From Nocardia sp. (GTDB lineage Bacteria > Actinomycetota > Actinomycetes > Mycobacteriales > Mycobacteriaceae), in assembly GCA_017354515.1 (NCBI GenBank), contig JAFMQT010000097.1, positions 1 through 11,009 of the forward strand: a DNA stretch of 11,009 nt, given 5' to 3'. How positions within the stretch are numbered: position 1 is the first letter of the stretch; each line of letters opens with the position of its first letter. Positions 6,711 to 11,009 of this stretch are shown here, piece by piece. The notes below the pieces were generated by a model. The model was not told the DNA's origin, ran no database searches, and saw nothing but the letters and a program-made list of their open reading frames with translations. A program made the position numbers and the translations under genes.

Positions 6711-7345
6711 GCCTGGCTCAACATGTGATTCACCATCCGCTGTTCGCCCTGATCTACGAGCGGATCTGGCGCCCGCTGACTTTCTTCTCCGTCAGCGGCC
6801 GGACCCCGCGGGCAGACCGCATCGATGCCGAGCGCACACTGCGTCTTCGCTCGGCCCGCACACTGCTCGATATCGGCTGCGGGCCGGGCAACTTCACGCT
6901 CTATCTGAGTCGGCGGCTCGGATCCGGCGCGCACGCGATCGGTCTCGACTTCTCGGTACCCATGCTGGAGCAGGCTCGAGCCGACAACGTGGGCCCCGGG
7001 GTGAGCTATGTGCGTGCTGACGCACGGCGGTTACCGTTCCCCGACGGTGGTTTCGACGCCGTCTGCTGCTTCGGGTCGCTCTATCTCATCGAGGATCCGA
7101 TGGTCGCGGCCGGCGAGATGATCCGGGTGCTGGCGCCGGGTGGTCGAATTTCGATCAGCACCAGCTATCGTCGTCCGGGCTGGTTCGGCCGCATGATCAC
7201 GGCGTATTTCAGCAGACTCGGGCTGCGGTTCTTCGACGCGGAGGAATTTCCGAAGCTGTTCGCCGACGCGGGACTGGTCGAGGTGGAACATCAGGTGCAC
7301 GGCCTGTTGCAGTACTTGAGCGCGACTCGTCCCGTCGCCGCCTGA
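6707..7345 (+). CDS. Class I SAM-dependent methyltransferase (Methyltransf_11/UbiE-like)
   Basis: A 212-residue small-molecule methyltransferase. Motif I, LLDIGCGPGNFT (residues 53-64), binds S-adenosylmethionine; the acidic residue ending beta-2 is Asp81 in GLDFS. ARRLPFPDGGFDAV (106-119) is the usual post-motif stretch of Methyltransf_11 enzymes, and LAPGGRISI (142-150) is motif III-like. The length is at the short end for the family, with a 50-residue N-terminal cap and a C-terminal lid. The start is the ATG that overlaps the PKS stop codon (ATGA), preceded by GGAGA, so it is almost certainly in the PKS operon and acts as a tailoring enzyme. Whether it methylates oxygen, nitrogen or carbon cannot be read from the sequence. 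It contains one TTA codon at 7031. The next gene is convergent, so this is the operon end on this side. Confidence 0.93.
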   Translation: MSLAQHVIHHPLFALIYERIWRPLTFFSVSGRTPRADRIDAERTLRLRSARTLLDIGCGPGNFTLYLSRRLGSGAHAIGLDFSVPMLEQARADNVGPGVSYVRADARRLPFPDGGFDAVCCFGSLYLIEDPMVAAGEMIRVLAPGGRISISTSYRRPGWFGRMITAYFSRLGLRFFDAEEFPKLFADAGLVEVEHQVHGLLQYLSATRPVAA

Positions 7346-7367
7346 CCGACGTATCCCCGGGACGTTT

Positions 7368-8063
7368 TCAGTGGTAGCCGATGGTGATCTGCGGGTGCTG
7401 GGCCGGATCGAGCCAGCGCAGCAGCGTCACCACCGCATCTCGGGGCGTCTCCACACAGCCCTGCGAGGGGACGCCCGCGTCGACATGCAGAAAGAACGCT
7501 GAGCCCTTGCCCGGTTGCGGCGGGTACATGTTGTAGCCGATCACCGCGGCGTAGTCGTAGCTGGCGCCGGTGGTCCCCAGATCCTCGCCGGCCTTCTCGT
7601 TGAACGGGCACGTTCCCGGGGCGCAGTGCTGATAGGTGTTGTACGCCGGGCTGTGAGTGTCGCTGACCCACCAGTCGGCATTGGAAACCTGCCGGTATTC
7701 CATACGGGTGCCGGGATTGGCGAGCCTTCCGAAGGTGGTCGGGATCGGGAAGGTGCCGGTGGGTGTGCGGTTCTGGCCCTCGCTGGTCGCGCCGACCCCC
7801 TGGGTACCCACGCGCACGGTGATCGGGCCGAGGGTGCTGTCCCAGCCGGGACCGTTTCGTTGCCAGGCCTGCAGGGTGGCGGTCGTGCTGCTCGGGCCGG
7901 CCGCCAGCACCGTCACCAGCTGATTGGTGCCGGGCGGGGGAGCGGGCACACCGGGCGGGAGTGCGGCGGGCGCGGCGGCCGCGGGGCCACCGGCCAGGGC
8001 CAGGACGACCAGTGCGGTCATCAGCAGAACGATCGATCGCAACGATTCACGCGGTACAGACAC
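7368..8063 (-). CDS. Secreted YkuD-like L,D-transpeptidase family protein
   Basis: A 231-residue exported protein of the L,D-transpeptidase/YkuD-like group (resembling COG3786 proteins), whose characterised relatives cross-link or trim peptidoglycan stem peptides. A signal peptide is clear: two Arg in the first ten residues, a hydrophobic stretch (about 11-26) and an Ala-rich cleavage region near 27-33, followed by a Pro-rich spacer. There is no lipobox Cys. The catalytic region has FFLHV (His193) followed by SQGCV (Cys203) and a C-terminal LLRWLDP, matching the His-x9-S-x-G-C pattern. It lacks the SHGCxR form of classical YkuD enzymes (SQGCVE instead). Two further Cys (147 and 152) in HCAPGTCP may form a disulphide. 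GTG at 8063 is chosen because it gives a standard signal peptide; a GTG at 8084 is possible. The frame stays open to 8297 but would then overlap the divergent gene. No strong ribosome site is visible. Confidence 0.87.
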   Translation of the reverse strand: MSVPRESLRSIVLLMTALVVLALAGGPAAAAPAALPPGVPAPPPGTNQLVTVLAAGPSSTTATLQAWQRNGPGWDSTLGPITVRVGTQGVGATSEGQNRTPTGTFPIPTTFGRLANPGTRMEYRQVSNADWWVSDTHSPAYNTYQHCAPGTCPFNEKAGEDLGTTGASYDYAAVIGYNMYPPQPGKGSAFFLHVDAGVPSQGCVETPRDAVVTLLRWLDPAQHPQITIGYH

Positions 8064-8177
8064 CCGGACAGTCTCGCAGATCACACCGGGCGTGGATACC
8101 GGCAGGTCGCTGGACGATTTCGGAGAATTGGTTCGGATTGGGGTGGCTGGGCACCCGATACTCGGGGATCTGTGTGT

Positions 8178-8191
8178 TTCGGGCGCCCGAA
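8178..8191. promoter_or_regulatory. 14-bp perfect palindrome, candidate operator
   Basis: TTCGGGCGCCCGAA reads the same on both strands with no mismatch. It lies 96 bp before the GTG of the TM-helix protein and 4 bp before the triple direct repeat. Its length and lack of a spacer suit a dimeric repressor site better than a terminator hairpin. No known regulator is recognised. Confidence 0.5.
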
Positions 8192-8195
8192 GAAG

Positions 8196-8228
8196 GGTAG
8201 CCAAGCGGTAGCTATAAGGTAGCCACCG
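8196..8228. repeat. Three GGTAGC direct repeats at exact 11-bp spacing
   Basis: GGTAGCCA, GGTAGCTA and GGTAGCCA begin at 8196, 8207 and 8218. The 11-bp period places each copy on nearly the same face of the helix. Tandem 11-bp direct repeats are the typical binding layout of OmpR/PhoB-type response regulators (for example the PHO boxes of Streptomyces PhoP). The repeat sequence itself does not match a regulator I can name. Confidence 0.6.
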
Positions 8229-8272
8229 CAGCTGTGGGGCGGCTCGGCCCAATCGCCGGGTACGCCGGAATC

Positions 8273-8280
8273 GAAGGGAG
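8273..8280 (+). promoter_or_regulatory. Ribosome binding site deciding a GTG start
   Basis: GAAGGGAG ends six bases before the GTG at 8287, fixing that codon as the start of the TM-helix protein. Confidence 0.8.
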
Positions 8281-8286
8281 AATCGC

Positions 8287-9306
8287 GTGAGTACCACCGA
8301 TCTTGCGTTCGACTACGGGCAGGGCATCTCGAATGCCTGGTCCTCGGTCGCGACATTCGTACCCAAATTCGTTGCGTTCCTCGCGATCCTGATCGTCGGA
8401 TGGTTGGTCGCGAAAGTGCTCTCGAAGATCGTGGCCAAGATCCTCGGCCGCGTCGGATTCGACCGCGTCGTCGAGCGCGGCGGCCTCAAGGACATGCTGG
8501 CACGCAGCAATTACGATGCGTCCGACATCCTGGCCAAACTGGTGTACTACGCCATCATGCTGATCACCTTGCAGCTGGGCTTCGGCGTCTGGGGGCCCAA
8601 TCCGGTCAGCGATCTGATCAGTAGCATCGTCCGATGGCTGCCGAAGGCCTTCGTCGCGATTCTGATCATCGTGGTGGTGGCGGCGATCGCCAAGGCGGTC
8701 CGTGACCTCGTCTGCAACGCTCTCGGCGGACTGTCCTACGGTTCGCTGCTGGCGACCATCGCCGCGCTGTTCATCTGGGGACTGGGCATCATCGCCGCGC
8801 TCAACCAGATCGGTGTCGCCACCACCGTCACCACCCCGGTGCTGATCACGGTGCTGGCCACGATCGGCGGTGTCGCGGTCGTCGGTCTGGGCGGCGGCAT
8901 GATCCGGCCGATGCAGGAGCGCTGGGATCGCTGGCTGGGCAATGTCGAGCAGGAGGTGCCGGCGATGCGCGCGGCCGGCGGCCAGGCCACGGCCCAGGCT
9001 CGCAACGGCGCTCAGGCCCGCAACGGGACCCGCGCGACCACCACCGGCGCCCACGCGTACTACCCCGAGCAGGGCTACCAGGCCCCGGCGCAGCAGGGGC
9101 GCTACCAGGACCCGACGCGCACGGCCGCGTACCCGGAGCAGTCGGCGTATCAGGATCCGGCCGGCTACCCGGACCAGGCCGCCCACTACCAGGATGAGAC
9201 CCCGTCCGCCTACTACCAGCAGGGGCAGGGCCGCCACCAGAGCTACTCCCAGCAGTCCCGGTTCCAGGACCCCGGGCAGCCGAACAACGGTGACTACCGA
9301 GGCTGA
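8287..9306 (+). CDS. Conserved TM-helix (mechanosensitive-channel-like) membrane protein with Gln/Tyr-rich tail
   Basis: A 339-residue inner-membrane protein. Residues 1-205 hold five predicted membrane segments (about 25-45, 81-101, 119-137, 153-173, 181-203). The repeated pattern 'P-K-F-V-A-hydrophobic-GWLVAKVLSKIV' and later 'LPKAFVAILIIVVVAAIAKAVRD' is typical of the conserved TM-helix repeat family (Pfam TM_helix), related to small MscS-like channels such as CmpX. The beta domain of true MscS is absent, so channel activity is inferred. A Gly-rich GLGGGM at 200-205 ends the membrane part. Residues 225-339 form a hydrophilic, probably disordered cytoplasmic tail rich in Gln, Tyr, Ala, Pro and Gly with repeated YQDP-type motifs. 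GTG start with a strong GAAGGGAG site. It is divergent from the L,D-transpeptidase; both act at the cell envelope. Confidence 0.88.
   Translation: MSTTDLAFDYGQGISNAWSSVATFVPKFVAFLAILIVGWLVAKVLSKIVAKILGRVGFDRVVERGGLKDMLARSNYDASDILAKLVYYAIMLITLQLGFGVWGPNPVSDLISSIVRWLPKAFVAILIIVVVAAIAKAVRDLVCNALGGLSYGSLLATIAALFIWGLGIIAALNQIGVATTVTTPVLITVLATIGGVAVVGLGGGMIRPMQERWDRWLGNVEQEVPAMRAAGGQATAQARNGAQARNGTRATTTGAHAYYPEQGYQAPAQQGRYQDPTRTAAYPEQSAYQDPAGYPDQAAHYQDETPSAYYQQGQGRHQSYSQQSRFQDPGQPNNGDYRG
9103..9273 (+). repeat. Degenerate YQDP-type motifs in the C-terminal tail
   Basis: Within the tail of the TM-helix protein the tetrapeptide YQDP occurs at residues 273-276 and 288-291, with variants YQDE at 301-304 and FQDP at 326-329. 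Between them are YPEQ, YPDQ and YYQQ. Spacing is irregular (15, 13 and 25 residues). Such Tyr/Gln-rich tails can be phosphorylated or drive protein assembly; no function is shown here. Confidence 0.7.
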
Positions 9307-9326
9307 TAGGCGACGTCGGCGAAACT

Positions 9327-9341
9327 GCGGTGTCACACCGC
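9327..9341. terminator. Small hairpin between convergent genes, candidate bidirectional terminator
   Basis: GCGGTG-TCA-CACCGC forms a six-base-pair stem with a three-base loop in the 55-bp gap between two convergent stop codons. An alternative stem pairs CTGCGG (9325) with CCGCAG (9345). There is no U tract, which is common for actinobacterial terminators. The stem is short, so the call is tentative. Confidence 0.45.
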
Positions 9342-9361
9342 GGCCCGCAGTCGTTCGCGGA

Positions 9362-10219
9362 TCACAGCGGAGTCGGTCGCCCGGTGAGGGCCTCGTTCAG
9401 GAAATGACGAGTGGTCCGGGACGGTGCCGGGGCGGACCGCCACGCGAGCCGCACGTGCGAGTCCGGAGCGCCGCGCAGTTCGAGATAGCGCACATGCGAA
9501 TGCTGGATGCGGGTGGCGCAGATTTCGGGCACGATTCCGATTCCCGCTCCGGCAGCGACCATTTCGAGCCATTCGTCGAAGTTGCGGCACTCCACGATCG
9601 CGCGGTCGTGTCCGTTACCGGGAAGTGAGTCGGCGGTGGTGGAGCCGGAGACGACATTGACCACGACCGGGCGGAGCGGTAGTTCCTCCCAGCGAATCGG
9701 CGCGTCGTCGGGGAACGCCCGGTCGTATTCGCTCACGGCCAGGACCCGGCGCTCGGTCCCGATGGTTGCCGTGGTGATTCCGCCGGGCGGAGCGGTAATC
9801 GGGTTGCGGTGCAGGGACACATCGACATCGGCGGCGACCAGCGCGGCCATGGGGTCGTCGTAACGGCTGATCGTGGTGGTGATCCCGTGCTCGTCCATGG
9901 CCAGCCGCATCCGGCGGAACCATCGTTCCGGCAGTAGCCACGCGAAGCCGAGCCGCACAGTTCGATGCGAGGTGATCTCGCGCCGCAGCGCCTCGAGTTC
10001 GGCCAGGATTCTGCGACCACGTTCGACGACATCGCGCCCGGTCGCGGTCAGCTCCGCACTTCCCGCCTGGACGAGCGGCACTCCGGTAATGGTCTCGAGC
10101 TGACGCACCGTGCGAGTCAGCGTGGGCTGCGAAATGTGCAGGGCGCGAGCGGCTGCGGTGTGGCTGCCCTGGTCCGCGAGGGCGGTGATGGCCCGCAGAT
10201 GCCGGATGTCGAAGTCCAT
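9362..10219 (-). CDS. LysR-family transcriptional regulator
   Basis: A 285-residue DNA-binding regulator. The N-terminal winged helix-turn-helix is clear: MDFDIRHLRAITALADQGSHTAAARALHISQPTLTRTVRQLE (residues 1-42), with the recognition helix at about 29-40. The effector-binding domain spans about 89-275 and includes the late GAGIGIVPE stretch (224-232) typical of the family. ATG at 10219 is chosen because the HTH begins directly after it as in all LysR proteins; the frame stays open to 10321, but that extension would cover the start of the divergent transporter. It lies divergent from an MFS transporter, 68 bp apart, the classical arrangement in which a LysR protein controls its neighbour and itself. 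The effector is unknown. A TACGGT -10-like hexamer six bases before the ATG suggests a leaderless mRNA. Confidence 0.93.
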   Translation of the reverse strand: MDFDIRHLRAITALADQGSHTAAARALHISQPTLTRTVRQLETITGVPLVQAGSAELTATGRDVVERGRRILAELEALRREITSHRTVRLGFAWLLPERWFRRMRLAMDEHGITTTISRYDDPMAALVAADVDVSLHRNPITAPPGGITTATIGTERRVLAVSEYDRAFPDDAPIRWEELPLRPVVVNVVSGSTTADSLPGNGHDRAIVECRNFDEWLEMVAAGAGIGIVPEICATRIQHSHVRYLELRGAPDSHVRLAWRSAPAPSRTTRHFLNEALTGRPTPL

Positions 10220-10225
10220 ACGTGA

Positions 10226-10231
10226 ACCGTA
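10226..10231 (-). promoter_or_regulatory. Candidate -10 element of the LysR gene (leaderless)
   Basis: On the minus strand TACGGT fits the TANNNT -10 pattern of actinobacterial housekeeping promoters. It is followed by six bases and then the ATG, so transcription would start at or next to the start codon. No matching -35 is visible and no ribosome site is present. Confidence 0.4.
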
Positions 10232-10252
10232 TACCCCATGCGCACGATGCCT

Positions 10253-10281
10253 TTTACTGGGAAACTCGCACGGCATAGCGT
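10253..10281 (+). promoter_or_regulatory. Candidate promoter of the MFS gene (leaderless)
   Basis: TTTACT (10253-10258) and TAGCGT (10276-10281) are separated by 17 bp, the optimal spacer. The -10 ends six bases before the ATG at 10288, so the predicted transcription start is the A of ATG. The only GAGG is one base before the ATG, too close to act as a ribosome site. This fits the leaderless genes common in actinobacteria. Confidence 0.5.
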
Positions 10282-10287
10282 CGAGGC

Positions 10288-11009
10288 ATGGCTCTCGAGG
10301 AGATTGCGGGGACGCGGTCACCGGCGCGAATTCCGATCGCCGCGACCGCCGGACTCGCGGCGGCGATGGGGGTCGGGCGCTTCGCCTACACGCCGTTGCT
10401 ACCGATCATGACCGGTCAGGCCGGGCTCAGTGTCTCGGCGGGTGCGATCGTGGCGACGGCCAATTACGCCGGATATCTGCTCGGTGCCGCGGTGCTCTCG
10501 ATCCGACCGCGATGGGGTGCGTCCGGTTCGGTCGTGGCCTGGCTCGCGGCCGTGTTGATCGCCAGCGAGTTCGCGATGATCGTGGTGGCCGACACGACTG
10601 TGTGGGCGCTGCTGCGTTTCGCGGCGGGATCGGCGAGTGCGGGATTGTTCGTTGCCTGCGCACAACGGATTTCGCATGCCGCGACCGGTCGGCCGGGGCC
10701 GTGGGCGGCGGGGATCGGATTTTCCGGGGTGGGGTTGGGGATCGCGATCACCGGGGTCGTGGTGATCGTGCTCGATGGTCATCTCGGGTGGCGGGGTTTG
10801 TGGCTTGTACTCGGGTGCCTGACGGCGGTCCTGGTCATGCCGCTGGTGTTGTCGGTGCGCGGCCGTGCCGAGGCCGACAACACCGTGATTCCGGATCCGA
10901 AACCGGAACGGTCGCAGCGGATTCCGGGGTGGGCAACGGTTATGACGCTGTACTTCCTCGAAGGTGTCGGGTACATCGTCATCGGAACGTTCCTGGTCGC
11001 GGGGGGGGG
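10288..11009 (+). CDS. YbfB/YjiJ-family MFS transporter, 3'-truncated
   Basis: The first 240 residues of a major facilitator transporter, cut by the window end. The first membrane segment carries AAMGVGRFAYTPLLPIM (residues 25-41), a hallmark of the YbfB/YjiJ (MFS_4) family. Six segments follow the expected spacing (about 14-38, 51-72, 80-100, 106-128, 138-162, 170-190), then a hydrophilic central loop (191-213) and the start of the seventh with EGVGYIVIGTFLVA (225-238), another family-conserved stretch. Full members have about 390-400 residues, so roughly 40 percent is missing. The last three glycine codons come from a terminal G run and may not be real. The substrate is unknown; the divergent LysR gene is its likely regulator. 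The start is the ATG at 10288, consistent with a leaderless transcript. Confidence 0.92.
   Translation, partial: MALEEIAGTRSPARIPIAATAGLAAAMGVGRFAYTPLLPIMTGQAGLSVSAGAIVATANYAGYLLGAAVLSIRPRWGASGSVVAWLAAVLIASEFAMIVVADTTVWALLRFAAGSASAGLFVACAQRISHAATGRPGPWAAGIGFSGVGLGIAITGVVVIVLDGHLGWRGLWLVLGCLTAVLVMPLVLSVRGRAEADNTVIPDPKPERSQRIPGWATVMTLYFLEGVGYIVIGTFLVAGG

Larger units (their letters stand above)
8064..8286. promoter_or_regulatory. Divergent intergenic region with palindrome and 11-bp repeats
   Basis: This 223-bp gap separates the divergent L,D-transpeptidase and TM-helix protein genes and must hold the promoters of both. I see no convincing -35/-10 pair on either strand. TAAGGT at 8215-8220 fits the loose TANNNT -10 form for the rightward gene and lies inside the direct-repeat array described separately. 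The left half (8064-8170) shows nothing specific. Confidence 0.6.

Noticed and set aside
7346..7367. CCCGGG palindrome as a terminator between the convergent methyltransferase and transpeptidase genes
   Set aside because: Six bases with no loop cannot form a useful hairpin, and the gap is only 22 bp.
8064..8297. Longer L,D-transpeptidase reading frame starting at 8297
   Set aside because: It would overlap the divergent gene start, would bury the signal peptide 80 residues inside, and its extra part is Arg/Pro/Ser-rich non-coding-like translation.
8212..9336. Minus-strand open frame of 374 codons opposite the TM-helix protein
   Set aside because: It covers a well-supported membrane protein with a strong ribosome site; the translation is Arg/Gly/Asp-rich shadow sequence.
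10220..10321. N-terminal extension of the LysR protein to 10321
   Set aside because: LysR proteins begin directly before the HTH as at the ATG 10219, and the extension overlaps the transporter start.
1..11009. CRISPR arrays, tRNA or rRNA genes, insertion sequences or integrase genes
   Set aside because: No regular spaced repeats, no cloverleaf or rRNA-like segment, no transposase or integrase motifs and no terminal inverted repeats were seen.

Overview
The window is high-G+C DNA (about two-thirds G+C by eye) with GTG starts, actinobacterial protein families and apparently leaderless genes. This points to an actinomycete, most plausibly Mycobacteriales (Nocardia or a relative), although the genus is inferred and not shown. 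The sequence begins inside a polyketide synthase acyltransferase exactly at its GHSQGE motif and ends in nine consecutive G's inside a transporter gene. It therefore looks like a complete short contig broken at a repetitive module on the left and at a low-quality end on the right.

Left two thirds (1-7345): the 3' part of a modular type I polyketide synthase (2235 residues visible). Domain order is AT (truncated, methylmalonyl-like)-KR-ACP | KS-AT (malonyl-type)-KR-ACP-stop. Neither module has a DH or ER. The protein ends about a dozen residues after the last ACP, with no thioesterase and no room for a classical C-terminal docking domain. A small class I SAM-dependent methyltransferase follows, overlapping by ATGA, so the two are probably translationally coupled. 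The expected contribution to the product is an alpha-methyl-beta-hydroxy unit followed by a beta-hydroxyacetate unit, perhaps with a methyl group added by the tailoring enzyme. The methyltransferase is probably the right edge of the cluster.

Middle (7346-9361): a secreted YkuD-like L,D-transpeptidase gene on the minus strand, and a divergent gene for a membrane protein of the conserved TM-helix/mechanosensitive-channel-like family with a long Gln/Tyr/Pro-rich C-terminal tail. Their 223-bp intergenic region holds a 14-bp perfect palindrome followed by three GGTAGC direct repeats spaced exactly 11 bp apart. This is the most regulatory-looking DNA in the window.

Right (9362-11009): a LysR-family regulator divergent from a YbfB/YjiJ-type MFS transporter cut off by the window end. 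Both seem to start at or near their transcription start, so the 68-bp intergenic region is probably a compact two-way leaderless promoter.

The main points beyond ordinary annotation are these: the PKS is a mosaic of two codon-usage styles (G+T-rich patches in the KS and AT cores inside C-rich surroundings), which suggests gene conversion between modules; ACP1 has Arg in place of Asp before the phosphopantetheine serine; chain release is unexplained; and three TTA codons lie in the PKS plus one in the methyltransferase.
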